In this document: one piece after another, positions 8,269-16,697 of the stretch
How positions within the stretch are numbered: the stretch's first letter is position 1
How the letters are laid out: each line of letters begins with the position of its first letter
NCBI RefSeq assembly: GCF_004342585.1
Contig: NZ_SLZQ01000002.1
Location: 372,001-436,000, forward strand
Length of the DNA: 64,000 nt
Source: Paucimonas lemoignei
Lineage (GTDB): Bacteria > Pseudomonadota > Gammaproteobacteria > Burkholderiales > Burkholderiaceae_D
Reading direction: 5' to 3'
The notes under the pieces: model-generated
Databases searched by the model: none
The model's input: only the letters and a program-made list of their open reading frames with translations
Told to the model about the DNA's origin: nothing
Program-made: the position numbers and the translations under genes

Positions 8269-8297
8269 AGTTTATCGGAAAAACCTCGGTATTTCAA
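8269..8297 (-). promoter_or_regulatory. Sigma70 promoter of rpmB-rpmG
   Basis: On the minus strand TTGAAA (8297-8292) and TAAACT (8274-8269) are separated by 17 bp, giving a 5' leader of about 30 nt before rpmB. The surrounding sequence is AT-rich. Confidence 0.6.
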
Positions 8298-8430
8298 TAA
8301 CTTGCGAAAAACAATTGTGTCTTAAAATAATGGTTTTATTTAACAATGTGCGTGTTGTGTATAACAACCGTAAAGAACGCTTTTCAAGAGAGGGCTAATC
8401 AACGATTCTGGAAAAGGCGCTGTGAATAAA

Positions 8431-8460
8431 GCTTGATTAATAAAGCGCTATTAATCAAGC
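8431..8460 (-). terminator. AT-rich 12-bp hairpin directly after radC
   Basis: GCTTGATTAATA (8431-8442) and TATTAATCAAGC (8449-8460) form a perfect 12-bp inverted repeat with loop AAGCGC. On the minus strand it starts one base after the radC stop and is followed by TTTATT. The stem is unusually AT-rich for a terminator, so a binding site or processing signal is also possible. Confidence 0.5.
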
Positions 8461-8461
8461 G

Positions 8462-9136
8462 CTACAGCTGCCCATGCTCCGCGAACGAATGGACCTGGTG
8501 GCCCGCGACGATGAAGTGATCCAGTACCCGCACATCCACCAGCGCCAGGGCCTGCTTCAGGGCTTGCGTCAGGCTGTGGTCGGCAGCGCTGGGTTCCGGA
8601 GTGCCGGAAGGATGGTTGTGCGCAAAGATGACGCTTTCCGCATTATGAGCCAGCGCGGCCTTGACGATTTCACGCGGATAGACGCTGGTGTGCGTGAGCG
8701 TGCCGCGAAACAGCTCTTCACTGGCGAGCAGGCGGTTTTTTACATCAAGGAACAATACAACGAAAGCTTCATAGGCTTTTGTGGCCAGCAGCAATTGCAG
8801 GTAATACCGCACGGCTTGCGGCGAACTGAGCGTCGTGCCGGCTTTTAGCTGTTCCGCCATCGCGCGTCGCGCCAGTTCCAGCACGGCTTGCAACTGCGCG
8901 TATTTTGCCGGACCGAGACCATTGATTTGAGAGAACTCGGCAAGCCGGGAAGAGAACAAGCGGTTTAACGAACCAAAATGGCCGACCATGTCTCGCCCAA
9001 GATCCACCGCACTTTTGCCGGGCACGCCCACACGCAAAAATACGGCGAGAAGCTCGGCATCGGATAGCGCCTGCGCGCCCTGTCGGATCAGGCGTTCGCG
9101 CGGACGTTGTTCTTCGGGCCAGTCAGTAATTGCCAT
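8462..9136 (-). CDS. radC: RadC-family JAMM/MPN+ protein
   Basis: A 224-residue RadC protein. An N-terminal helix-hairpin-helix region ([25 protein letters not shown], then [24 protein letters not shown]) precedes the MPN domain, whose metal motif is intact as [14 protein letters not shown] near the C-terminus with an upstream catalytic Glu. Despite its old name, a direct role in DNA repair is doubtful in the family. The ATG at 9136 begins [16 protein letters not shown], the usual family start. A TTG two codons upstream is possible. It is monocistronic and divergent from slpA. Confidence 0.93.
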   Translation of the reverse strand: MAITDWPEEQRPRERLIRQGAQALSDAELLAVFLRVGVPGKSAVDLGRDMVGHFGSLNRLFSSRLAEFSQINGLGPAKYAQLQAVLELARRAMAEQLKAGTTLSSPQAVRYYLQLLLATKAYEAFVVLFLDVKNRLLASEELFRGTLTHTSVYPREIVKAALAHNAESVIFAHNHPSGTPEPSAADHSLTQALKQALALVDVRVLDHFIVAGHQVHSFAEHGQL

Positions 9137-9257
9137 AGGCAACGAGAATATATTGTTACTTTGTAATGGCTTTGCGTATGCGCAAGAACATGAGAAACAA
9201 CGCTTTTGTTCCGAGCTGGCTTAAAATAGGCGGTTGCTCTGCATTTCGGAATATTCC

Positions 9258-9713
9258 ATGTCAAATTCGTCACAACCAGTCGTTACCGAATCGTCCTATC
9301 TCACCCTGCATTACCGTCTGACTTCGATGGCGGGCGAGGATATCATCAGCACCTTCCAGGACACGCCGGCAACGCTGCAGCTTGGCCAGAACCAGTTGGC
9401 GCCATCGCTGGAAGCAATCCTGCTTGGATTGCCCGAGGGAACTCATCAAACATTCGAGCTGACGCCTGAACAGGCATTCGGTCCGCGCAATCCGGATTTG
9501 CTGCAGCGGGTATCGCGCACTACTCTGGAAGAAAACTCCAATCCCGGCGAAAGCTTTACCGTGGGCGACCTGGTGGATTTCGCCGCGCCCGGTGGCGGTC
9601 GTTTTGCCGGCGTGCTGCTGGAGATTAACGATAACGATGCGCTGTTCGATTTCAACCATCCGCTGGCCGGCCAGCCGGTCAAGTTTGAAGTCAAGATCAT
9701 CGGCGTGCTATAA
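9258..9713 (+). CDS. slpA: SlpA-type FKBP peptidyl-prolyl cis-trans isomerase
   Basis: A 151-residue cytoplasmic FKBP with an inserted-in-flap domain: YLTLHYRLTS at the start, LGQNQLAPSLEAILLGLPEGTHQTFELTPEQAFG in the middle, and the last FKBP strands FDFNHPLAGQPVKFEVKIIGV. Such proteins catalyse proline isomerisation and act as chaperones. The ATG at 9258 was chosen over an upstream TTG at 9234, because the added residues do not fit the family. It sits 51 nt before ispH, and slpA-ispH is a widely conserved proteobacterial pair. Confidence 0.92.
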   Translation: MSNSSQPVVTESSYLTLHYRLTSMAGEDIISTFQDTPATLQLGQNQLAPSLEAILLGLPEGTHQTFELTPEQAFGPRNPDLLQRVSRTTLEENSNPGESFTVGDLVDFAAPGGGRFAGVLLEINDNDALFDFNHPLAGQPVKFEVKIIGVL

Positions 9714-9764
9714 CAATAAGCGAACCGGCATTGGTGCCGATTCCGCCAGCAATAAGGATCCAGC

Positions 9765-10712
9765 ATGGATAAAGAAATTCTACTGGCGCAGCCGCGCGGC
9801 TTTTGTGCAGGTGTCGACCGCGCCATTGAAATAGTCGAGCGCGCATTGGCTCAATTCGGTGCGCCGATCTACGTGCGCCACGAAATCGTGCACAACGCCT
9901 ATGTGGTGGAAGACCTGCGCAACAAGGGTGCGATCTTCATCGAGGAGCTGGCGGATGTCCCGGCTGGCAATACCGTCATCTTTTCCGCGCATGGCGTATC
10001 CAAGGCCATCGAGGCGGAAGCGCAAGAGCGTGGACTGAAAGTGTTCGACGCGACTTGTCCGCTGGTGACCAAGGTCCACATGGAAGTCGCCAAGATGCGT
10101 CGCGAAGGCCGCGAAATCATCATGATCGGCCACGCCGGCCACCCGGAAGTCGAGGGCACCATGGGCCAGGTGGAAGAGGGAATGCACCTGGTCGAAACCG
10201 TCGAGGATGTCGAGCGGCTGGAAGTGCGCAACCCGGAATTGCTGGCTTACGTGTCGCAGACTACCTTATCGGTGGACGATACGGCCGATATCATTGCCGC
10301 GCTCAAGCGGCGCTTCCCTGCGATTGCCGAACCCAAGAAAGGCGATATTTGCTACGCCACCACCAATCGCCAGGAAGCTGTGAAGTTCATGGCGCCGCAG
10401 GTGGATCTGGTGATCGTGGTCGGCAGCCCGAACAGCTCCAATTCCAACCGTCTGCGCGAAGTCGCACGCAAGAAGGGCACGGAAGCCTACATGGTCGACA
10501 ATGCGAGCCAAATCGATGCGGCATGGCTGAAGGATAAAAAGCGGGTTGGCGTGACGGCGGGCGCATCGGCTCCGGAAGTACTGGTGAAGCAGGTGATCGA
10601 TCGCCTGAAGGAATATGGCGCGCAAAGCGTGCGCCCGCTGGAAGGCGTCGAAGAAAACGTGACTTTCCCATTGCCGAAAGGCCTGAGCGGGCAACAGCTA
10701 GCGCAAGGCTGA
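9765..10712 (+). CDS. ispH: 4-hydroxy-3-methylbut-2-enyl diphosphate reductase
   Basis: The last enzyme of the MEP isoprenoid pathway, converting HMBPP to IPP and DMAPP with a [4Fe-4S] cluster. The protein has 315 residues. The three cluster cysteines are visible in [11 protein letters not shown] (Cys13), [12 protein letters not shown] and [14 protein letters not shown]. The HMBPP-binding motifs [15 protein letters not shown] and [12 protein letters not shown] are intact. It is co-oriented and close behind slpA. A hairpin follows downstream. Confidence 0.97.
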   Translation: MDKEILLAQPRGFCAGVDRAIEIVERALAQFGAPIYVRHEIVHNAYVVEDLRNKGAIFIEELADVPAGNTVIFSAHGVSKAIEAEAQERGLKVFDATCPLVTKVHMEVAKMRREGREIIMIGHAGHPEVEGTMGQVEEGMHLVETVEDVERLEVRNPELLAYVSQTTLSVDDTADIIAALKRRFPAIAEPKKGDICYATTNRQEAVKFMAPQVDLVIVVGSPNSSNSNRLREVARKKGTEAYMVDNASQIDAAWLKDKKRVGVTAGASAPEVLVKQVIDRLKEYGAQSVRPLEGVEENVTFPLPKGLSGQQLAQG

Positions 10713-10716
10713 TAAA

Positions 10717-10754
10717 GGCAGGCCGTGCTCTGCATCCCGCCATGCAGAGTGCCT
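10717..10754 (+). terminator. Long hairpin after ispH
   Basis: CTCTGCAT (10728-10735) pairs with ATGCAGAG (10742-10749), extended by an outer CAGGC/GCCTG pairing around a CGTG bulge. No T run follows, so it may be a weak terminator or an mRNA-stabilising structure between ispH and livH. Confidence 0.4.
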
Positions 10755-10796
10755 GTCAGCCAGGAATGGTTCTTGCTGCGATGGAGACAGCAGCAA

Positions 10797-10824
10797 TTGC
10801 ACCGTAATCGCCACACACTATAAC
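10797..10824 (+). promoter_or_regulatory. Promoter of the livHMGF operon, leaderless
   Basis: TTGCAC (10797-10802) and TATAAC (10819-10824) are spaced by 16 bp. The livH ATG is only 8 nt after the -10 box, and no Shine-Dalgarno sequence is present, so the mRNA should start at or just before the start codon. Confidence 0.55.
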
Positions 10825-10832
10825 TATTAAAA

Positions 10833-11762
10833 ATGGACATATTCATCCAGCAGATCCTCAACGGCCTGGTCCTGGGTAGCATGTATGCGCTGATTGCCCT
10901 TGGCTATACCATGGTGTATGGGGTGCTTAACCTCATCAACTTCGCGCATGGCGATGTGCTGATGATCGGCGCCATGGTCGGTCTCTGGATTCTTCAATTT
11001 GTCGATGCCGCGATGCCCGGCTTGCCTGGTCCGGTAAAGCTGCTGATTGCCATCGCCGGCGCGATTCCTGTCTGTGTGCTGGTCAACGTGATTATCGAAC
11101 GCGTGGCCTATCGCCGCTTGCGCAATGCGCCGCGCCTGGCGCCGCTGATTACAGCCATCGGCGTTTCCATCCTGCTGCAGACGTTTGCCATGATGATCTG
11201 GGGACGTAACCCGTTGCCGTTCCCGCAGGTGATGCCGTCGGAACCATTCGAGATTTTTGGCGCATTGCTGTCGTCCACGCAGGTCATGTTGCTGGCGCTG
11301 GCTGTCATATCGATGGCAGGCCTGGTATTCCTGGTTGAGAAGACGCGCATGGGACGCGCCATGCGGGCCACGGCAGAGAATCCCCGGGTTGCCGGCCTGA
11401 TGGGGGTGGACGCCAACCGCGTGGTGATGTTTACCTTTGCCGTTGGTGCCGCGCTTGCTGCCGTAGCCGGCGTCATGTGGGGCGCGAATTACGCCTCGGC
11501 GCAATTTGCCATGGGCTTCACTCCCGGCATCAAGGCATTTTCTGCTGCTGTCCTGGGGGGCATCGGTAATATCTATGGCGCCATGGCGGGCGGTATTCTG
11601 CTTGGCCTGATCGAGAGCCTGGGAGCCGGCTATATCGGTGAATTGACCGGCGATTTCCTCGGTAGCCAGTACCAGGATATCTTCGCCTTCATCGTCCTCA
11701 TCATCGTGCTGACCTTGCGCCCGTCCGGCATCATGGGTGAGCGCGTCGCTGACCGCGCATAA
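10833..11762 (+). CDS. livH: Branched-chain amino acid ABC transporter permease LivH
   Basis: A 309-residue inner-membrane permease of the HAAT family, with about eight hydrophobic segments. The start MDIFIQQILNGLVLGSMYALIALGYTMVYG is highly typical (NGLVLGSMYALIALGYTMVY), and the ABC-contact loop AENPRVAGLMGVDANRVVMFTF, equivalent to the EAA loop, is present. It forms a heterodimer with LivM. It is the first gene of livHMGF. Its stop codon overlaps the AAGGAGG ribosome site of livM. Confidence 0.95.
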   Translation: MDIFIQQILNGLVLGSMYALIALGYTMVYGVLNLINFAHGDVLMIGAMVGLWILQFVDAAMPGLPGPVKLLIAIAGAIPVCVLVNVIIERVAYRRLRNAPRLAPLITAIGVSILLQTFAMMIWGRNPLPFPQVMPSEPFEIFGALLSSTQVMLLALAVISMAGLVFLVEKTRMGRAMRATAENPRVAGLMGVDANRVVMFTFAVGAALAAVAGVMWGANYASAQFAMGFTPGIKAFSAAVLGGIGNIYGAMAGGILLGLIESLGAGYIGELTGDFLGSQYQDIFAFIVLIIVLTLRPSGIMGERVADRA

Positions 11763-11772
11763 GGAGGCAGCC

Positions 11773-12984
11773 TTGTTCTATTTCGACTACCGCCATCATC
11801 CGCGCCGCACGATCCTGACGCTGGCTGCGCTGACAGTCGTGCTGATCGCGTTTCCCTTTGTCGCGTCGCAGTTCGGCAATTCCTGGGTGCGCATCATGGA
11901 TTACGCGCTGCTGTATATCATGCTGGCGCTGGGGCTGAATATCGTTGTCGGGTTTGCCGGACTGCTGGACCTCGGCTACATCGCCTTCTATGCGCTGGGG
12001 GCGTACATGACCGGCCTGCTGGCTTCGCCGCAATTCGCCGTGGTGCTGGAATCCTTCGTCAATCAGTACCCTGAACTGGGAGCGTCGCTGGTGTCCTTCT
12101 TCGGCCCGGAGATCGCCAAGAATGGCATTCACCTCTCGGTCTGGCTGATCGTGCCGCTGGGCGCCTTGTTTGCCGGGATCCTGGGCGCCTTGCTTGGAGC
12201 GCCGACGCTGAAGCTGCGCGGCGATTATCTGGCGGTGGTCACGCTGGGCTTCGGCGAGATCATCCGCATTTTCATGAACAACCTGAGCGGCCCGGTCAAT
12301 ATCACCAATGGTCCGCAAGGCATCAACCTCATCGAGCCGATACGCATTGGCGGCGTGTCGCTGGCCGGCGAGGCGGGTTCGCAATCCACCGTTTACTTTG
12401 GCTCGTTCGCCATGCCTTCGGTGAACGCCTATTACTTCCTGTTCCTGTTCTTGTGCGTGGCGATCGTTTTTATTTCGTGGCGCTTGCAGCATTCCCGCTT
12501 GGGGCGAGCCTGGGTGGCGATCCGCGAAGATGAAATCGCCGCCAAGGCCATGGGCATCAATACCCGCAACATGAAGTTGCTGGCCTTCGCCATGGGTGCA
12601 TCATTTGGCGGCGTGGCTGGCGCGATGTTCGCTTCGTTCCAGGGATTCGTTTCGCCGGAATCCTTCACCCTGATGGAATCGATTGCCGTGCTGGCGATGG
12701 TGGTGCTGGGCGGTATGGGGCACATTCCCGGCGTGATCCTCGGCGGCGTTTTGCTGGCGGCTTTGCCCGAAATCCTGCGTCACGTGGTGGAGCCGGCGCA
12801 GCACGCCATCTTCGGCAAGGTTGTCATCGAGGCCGAGGTGCTGCGTCAACTGCTCTATGGGCTGGCGATGGTGCTGATCATGCTGTTCCGTCCGGCCGGC
12901 ATCTGGCCCGCGCCGCGCCATGAAGACCGGCCCGACGCCGATGTCGACCAGCCCGGCAAATCGACCGACGTGGTGGCGGCATGA
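11773..12984 (+). CDS. livM: Branched-chain amino acid ABC transporter permease LivM
   Basis: A 403-residue second permease. Typical LivM segments are YALGLNIVVGFAGLLDLGYIAFYALGAY (here LALGLNIVVGFAGLLDLGY), LRGDYLAVVTLGFGEIIRI and IREDEIAAKAMGINTRNMKLLAFAMGASFGG. An in-frame GTG at 11737 lies inside livH. I chose TTG at 11773 because a perfect AAGGAGG (11761-11767) sits 5 nt upstream, overlapping the livH stop. This predicts translational coupling of the two permeases. It overlaps livG by 4 nt. Confidence 0.93.
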   Translation: MFYFDYRHHPRRTILTLAALTVVLIAFPFVASQFGNSWVRIMDYALLYIMLALGLNIVVGFAGLLDLGYIAFYALGAYMTGLLASPQFAVVLESFVNQYPELGASLVSFFGPEIAKNGIHLSVWLIVPLGALFAGILGALLGAPTLKLRGDYLAVVTLGFGEIIRIFMNNLSGPVNITNGPQGINLIEPIRIGGVSLAGEAGSQSTVYFGSFAMPSVNAYYFLFLFLCVAIVFISWRLQHSRLGRAWVAIREDEIAAKAMGINTRNMKLLAFAMGASFGGVAGAMFASFQGFVSPESFTLMESIAVLAMVVLGGMGHIPGVILGGVLLAALPEILRHVVEPAQHAIFGKVVIEAEVLRQLLYGLAMVLIMLFRPAGIWPAPRHEDRPDADVDQPGKSTDVVAA

Positions 12985-13796
12985 TGCATCAGGCGAGCGA
13001 TACGAATCGCATTGGCATGGGTGCGGAATCGCCCGTCATCCTGGAAATCGCCGGCGTTGGCAAGCGTTTCGGCGGCTTGCAGGCGCTCTCGGATGTCAGT
13101 CTGCGCGTGCGCCAGGGCCAGGTGTATGGCTTGATCGGCCCGAACGGCGCAGGCAAGACAACTTGCTTCAACGTCATCACCGGGCTCTACCAGCCCGACA
13201 CGGGCACGTTTTCGCTGGCCGGCAAGCCATATTCTCCTTCGGCTCCGCATAAGGTGGCAGAGGCAGGCATAGCCCGCACCTTTCAGAACATTCGCCTCTT
13301 CGGTGAAATGACGGCGCTGGAAAACGTCATGGTGGGTCGCCACGTGCGCACGCATCAAGGCGTGCTGGGCGCGATCCTGCGCCACAAGGCCGCGCGCGAG
13401 GAAGAGGCCGGCATCCGCCGCCGCGCCATGGAGCTGCTTGACTATGTCGGCATCGCCCGCCTGGCCAATCGCACTGCGCGCTATCTGTCGTATGGCGACC
13501 AGCGCCGCCTGGAAATCGCCCGCGCGCTGGCGACCGAGCCGCAACTGCTGGCGCTGGACGAACCGGCTGCCGGCATGAATGCCACCGAAAAGCTGGGACT
13601 GCGCGAACTGCTCCTGCGCATCAAGGCCGATGGCAAGACCATCCTGCTGATCGAGCATGACGTCAAGCTGGTGATGGGCTTGTGTGACCGCATTACGGTA
13701 CTCGATTACGGCAAGCCGATTGCCGAAGGCACGCCGGCTGAAGTGCAGCAGAATCCCGCCGTCATCGAGGCATACCTGGGAGGTTCGGGCGCATGA
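12981..13796 (+). CDS. livG: Branched-chain amino acid ABC transporter ATPase LivG
   Basis: A 271-residue ATPase energising the LivHM channel. Walker A is GPNGAGKTTCFN. The LivG-type insertion and Q-loop region is ARTFQNIRLFGEMTALENVMVGRH. The signature is SYGDQRRLEIARAL and Walker B is LLALDEPAAGMN, followed by the LivG-typical EHDVKLVMGLCDRI switch. Its ATG overlaps the livM stop (ATGA), and it overlaps livF in the same way. The first 15 or so residues are less conserved, and the next in-frame starts are possible. Confidence 0.95.
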   Translation: MMHQASDTNRIGMGAESPVILEIAGVGKRFGGLQALSDVSLRVRQGQVYGLIGPNGAGKTTCFNVITGLYQPDTGTFSLAGKPYSPSAPHKVAEAGIARTFQNIRLFGEMTALENVMVGRHVRTHQGVLGAILRHKAAREEEAGIRRRAMELLDYVGIARLANRTARYLSYGDQRRLEIARALATEPQLLALDEPAAGMNATEKLGLRELLLRIKADGKTILLIEHDVKLVMGLCDRITVLDYGKPIAEGTPAEVQQNPAVIEAYLGGSGA

Positions 13797-14548
13797 GTGA
13801 ACTCGATAAAACCGCAGCGGAAGTCATGCTGCGCATCGATAAGTTGCATATTGCCTATGGCGGTATCCAGGCGGTCAAGGGCATCGGACTGGAAGTGCGG
13901 CGCGGCGAACTGGTCACGCTGATCGGCGCCAACGGCGCCGGCAAGACCACCACGCTCAAGGCCATCACCGGCACCTTGCCGCAGTGCCGTGTCGAGGGTC
14001 ATATCGAATACCTCGGCAAGACCATCAAGGGGCTGCATTCCTTCCAGCTGGTAGAGTCCGGCCTGGCGATGGTGCCGGAAGGGCGGGGCGTGTTTTCCCG
14101 CATGAGCATCCATGAAAACCTGGTGATGGGCGCCTATACCCGCAAGGACCGCGCCGACATCGAGGCCGATATCGAAAAATGGTATGGCATCTTCCCGCGC
14201 CTGAAGGAGCGGTCCTCGCAGTTGGCCGGCACGCTCTCCGGCGGCGAACAGCAGATGCTGGCGATGGCGCGCGCGTTGATGAGCCGGCCGCAGTTGCTGC
14301 TGCTTGACGAGCCGTCCATGGGGCTGGCGCCGATCATGGTGGAGCGCATTTTCCAGGTTGTGCGCGACATTTCGGCGCAAGGCATGACCATCCTGCTGGT
14401 CGAGCAGAACGCCCGGCTGGCTCTGCAAGCCGCTGATCGCGGTTATGTGATGGATTCGGGCTTGATCACCATGGCGGGGCCGGCCACTTCGCTGTTGGAC
14501 GACCCGAGGGTACGCGAAGCCTATCTTGGCGAAGCTTGCGAGCCTTGA
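13793..14548 (+). CDS. livF: Branched-chain amino acid ABC transporter ATPase LivF
   Basis: A 251-residue ATPase partner of LivG. It shows IDKLHIAYGGIQAVKGIGLEV, Walker A GANGAGKTTTLKAI, the Q-loop with MVPEGRGVFSRMSIHENLVMGA, signature LSGGEQQMLAMARAL, Walker B LLLLDEPSMGLAP and switch EQNARLALQAADRGYVM. It is the last gene of livHMGF. No periplasmic binding protein gene (livJ/K type) is in the operon, so substrate choice depends on a protein encoded elsewhere; amide or urea uptake is also known for related systems. Confidence 0.95.
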   Translation: MSELDKTAAEVMLRIDKLHIAYGGIQAVKGIGLEVRRGELVTLIGANGAGKTTTLKAITGTLPQCRVEGHIEYLGKTIKGLHSFQLVESGLAMVPEGRGVFSRMSIHENLVMGAYTRKDRADIEADIEKWYGIFPRLKERSSQLAGTLSGGEQQMLAMARALMSRPQLLLLDEPSMGLAPIMVERIFQVVRDISAQGMTILLVEQNARLALQAADRGYVMDSGLITMAGPATSLLDDPRVREAYLGEACEP

Positions 14549-14568
14549 GGCTTCGTAGTGACACATTG

Positions 14569-14601
14569 CATGCGGCAAGCGAAATCGCGTACTGCCGCAT
14601 G
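14569..14601. terminator. Hairpin between convergent livF and the FAH-family gene
   Basis: CATGCGGCA (14569-14577) and TGCCGCATG (14593-14601) form a 9-bp perfect stem, with an inner GCG/CGC pairing. It lies in the 64-nt gap between convergent genes. No T run follows on either strand, so termination is an inference from position. Confidence 0.45.
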
Positions 14602-14612
14602 ACTCTCCTGCC

Positions 14613-15464
14613 TCAGCCTTTGCGATAAGCGATGACCTCGTGCTGTTGCTGTCCGAGGCCGTCGATGCTGAGCGTGACGACATCGCCAGGCTTGAGAAAG
14701 CGCGGCGGCCGCATGCCCATGCCGACGCCCGGCGGCGTGCCGGTCGCGATGATATCGCCCGGCATGAGCGTCATGAAGCGGCTGACGTAGCTGACGATTT
14801 TCGCCGGCGAGAACACCATCGTTTTGGTATTCCCATCCTGCATGCGCTCGCCATTCACTTCCAGCCAGATGCCCAGCCTCTGCGGCTGCGGCACTTCATC
14901 CGTCGTCACGAGCCAGGGGCCGACCGGGCCGAAGGTGTCGCAACCCTTGCCCTTATCCCATTGCGGACCGCGCTCGAGCTGAAATTCGCGTTCGGATACA
15001 TCGTTGATGACGCAATAGCCGGCGATGCATTCCATGGCTTCTTTTTGCGTGACATATTGCGCCTTGGTGCCGATGACGATGCCAAGCTCGACTTCCCAAT
15101 CTGTCTTGCCTGATCCCTTGGGCAGCATGATCGGATCATCGGCGCCTGACAGGCAACTGGTCGCCTTCATGAAAATGACCGGCTCGGTAGGCAAGGGCAT
15201 GCCTGCTTCTGCTGCATGGTCCGAATAGTTCAAGCCAATCGCGATGAATTTGCCGACACCTGCGACTGGCACGCCGAAGCGCGGCTTGCCGCGCACTGCC
15301 GGCAGGCGCTCGGGAGAAATCTTGGACAGGCGTGCGAGCGCCTTGGGTGATAACTGATTGGCGTCAATATCCGTAATAACGGACGATAAGTCTCTCAGGA
15401 TGCCTGCCTGATCGATCAGGCCTGGCTTTTCCTTGCCAGGGCGGCCATAGCGGACCAGCTTCAT
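14613..15464 (-). CDS. Fumarylacetoacetate hydrolase family protein
   Basis: A 283-residue member of the FAH superfamily, which cleaves or isomerises acylpyruvate-type compounds with a divalent metal. The catalytic domain starts near IAIGLNYSDHAAEAGMPLPTEPVIFMK; the metal acid residues lie in DWEVELGIVIG and VINDVSEREFQ; the tail MPGDIIATGTPPGVGMGMRPPRFLKPGDVV is diagnostic. Candidates are 2-hydroxyhepta-2,4-diene-1,7-dioate isomerase, ureidoglycolate lyase or a fumarylpyruvate hydrolase; the sequence does not decide. Its AAGGA ribosome site sits in the right arm of a 9-bp inverted repeat (15467-15495). Confidence 0.88.
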   Translation of the reverse strand: MKLVRYGRPGKEKPGLIDQAGILRDLSSVITDIDANQLSPKALARLSKISPERLPAVRGKPRFGVPVAGVGKFIAIGLNYSDHAAEAGMPLPTEPVIFMKATSCLSGADDPIMLPKGSGKTDWEVELGIVIGTKAQYVTQKEAMECIAGYCVINDVSEREFQLERGPQWDKGKGCDTFGPVGPWLVTTDEVPQPQRLGIWLEVNGERMQDGNTKTMVFSPAKIVSYVSRFMTLMPGDIIATGTPPGVGMGMRPPRFLKPGDVVTLSIDGLGQQQHEVIAYRKG

Positions 15465-15466
15465 AT

Positions 15467-15495
15467 ACTTTCCTTGTTGTGCAAATAAGGAAAGT
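15467..15495 (-). promoter_or_regulatory. Inverted repeat covering the ribosome site of the FAH-family gene
   Basis: ACTTTCCTT and AAGGAAAGT are 9-bp perfect complements separated by 11 nt. On the minus-strand mRNA the 3' arm contains AAGGA, placed 6 nt before the ATG. Folding would hide the ribosome site. It could also be a DNA operator. Confidence 0.45.
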
Positions 15496-15559
15496 GACTG
15501 TACATGAGCGCTGGTTCAGCTGGCAAGCAAGTATGTGTATATGTGAAGCGCGATCTGCT

Positions 15560-15646
15560 TCAACTCGGAATGACTACGCCAAAGATGAGAGACAGACCGA
15601 TCAACATCGCGATCAGGATCAGCATGACGAGTAGAGGGATTTTCAT
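15560..15646 (-). CDS. Putative 28-residue single-span membrane peptide
   Basis: The minus strand reads MKIPLLVMLILIAMLIGLSL followed by IFGVVIPS and a stop. Almost the whole peptide is one hydrophobic segment, with a Lys near the N-terminus. AAAGGG lies a few bases upstream of the ATG. The composition is far from random, but so short a frame can arise by chance. It sits between the FAH-family gene and a gap with no other gene, and no function is assigned. Confidence 0.4.
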   Translation of the reverse strand: MKIPLLVMLILIAMLIGLSLIFGVVIPS

Positions 15647-15919
15647 TGGCGCCCTTTGCGGGAAGTAGAGGGAGAGGCTTTTCACTTGATCATGCCGGAT
15701 TAGAAAAATGCGCCGCATGCAAGTTCCGCTGTTTCCTCGTCAAGCCATTTCCGACCCATATCTTTCCTCAAGGTAGATCCGGATTTCTCTTGAGCGATAT
15801 CAAGTCAAATTACCAACCTGATCTTTTATCCCGTGCGATACCCATTAGCTTCAAGATGATGCAGCCAATTGATTGCGTCATTCATTCTTGAAACCCTTTC
15901 ATACGAATGGAGAATAATC

Positions 15920-16495
15920 ATGGGAAAACTACGATATGCGGGAGCCTTCGCGGTGATTGCCGTGGCGGCGTCCTCCGCCTGGGCACAGGTTACCGCGGAC
16001 CTGTATGACTCGACTGACAAAGCGGTTGGGCAATATAAAGGAGATTCGGTAATCATCCAATATAACAATCAGCCAGCACGCATTTACCTGGATCAGCATT
16101 ATGACTATGCAGCCAACCGGCCTGTTTCCAGCGGACTGACATGGAAGCGCGTGCCGGTCTATTATCAATCTGCGGATTGCACTGGCCAAGCCTATATCGG
16201 GACATCACCGACAGCCCCGACATCGGGCACCCAGAACCAGACGCCCACTACGGGCCCTGCGTATTCCCCGCCAGCATATGGCTCGCGTTACCTCGTCGCG
16301 CCATACCGCCAGGGCAATGACTGGAATGCGTATGTCAGTAATGAGAACCCAGCTTACGCGCAATATCAAATTCAATCGGAGCGCCAGTATGACGGCTCCT
16401 GCGCCGCAAGGTCCTATCCAAACCTCTGGGCCACGCCGGCTCAGACCAGCGTGCCCTTGAATACTTATGGCACGCCGCCGTTTTATGCGCGCTGA
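15920..16495 (+). CDS. Secreted protein of unknown function
   Basis: A 191-residue protein with a clear signal peptide (residues 1-22, cleavage after SSAWA). The mature part starts QVTADLYDSTDKAVGQYKGD, has two cysteines (one in YYQSADCTGQAYIG, one in DGSCAARSY), a low-complexity Pro/Thr/Ser linker (about residues 112-135) and a Tyr/Asn-rich end. I do not recognise the family. The ATG at 15920 was chosen because GGAGA lies upstream and the signal peptide starts there; an upstream in-frame start adds non-signal residues. It opens a small patch of envelope genes. Confidence 0.7.
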   Translation: MGKLRYAGAFAVIAVAASSAWAQVTADLYDSTDKAVGQYKGDSVIIQYNNQPARIYLDQHYDYAANRPVSSGLTWKRVPVYYQSADCTGQAYIGTSPTAPTSGTQNQTPTTGPAYSPPAYGSRYLVAPYRQGNDWNAYVSNENPAYAQYQIQSERQYDGSCAARSYPNLWATPAQTSVPLNTYGTPPFYAR

Positions 16496-16582
16496 TTTCG
16501 ACAATAATGAAACGGGGGTACAGGATTCCGGCAGTGTGGAACATTCATCCTAGAATTGACCGGATTTGATTCCGATCTAGCG

Positions 16583-16610
16583 AAGGCATCCTGCGGCGAC
16601 AGGATGCCTT
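16583..16610 (+). terminator. Hairpin after the secreted-protein gene
   Basis: AAGGCATCCTG (16583-16593) and CAGGATGCCTT (16600-16610) form an 11-bp perfect stem with loop CGGCGA. Only GTT follows, with no long T run. It lies between two co-oriented genes and is the best terminator candidate there. Confidence 0.55.
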
Positions 16611-16697
16611 GTTACCATAGCGTTGCGCACCTAAGCGAAATCGGGCCGGCATGCCTGCCGCGCCCATTCTCCATTCTGATAACCGATCGGGAAAATC

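Noticed and set aside
15646-15891. An 81-codon plus-strand frame starting with TTG
   Set aside because: No ribosome site, no recognisable domain, mixed composition, and it overlaps the upstream region of the next gene.
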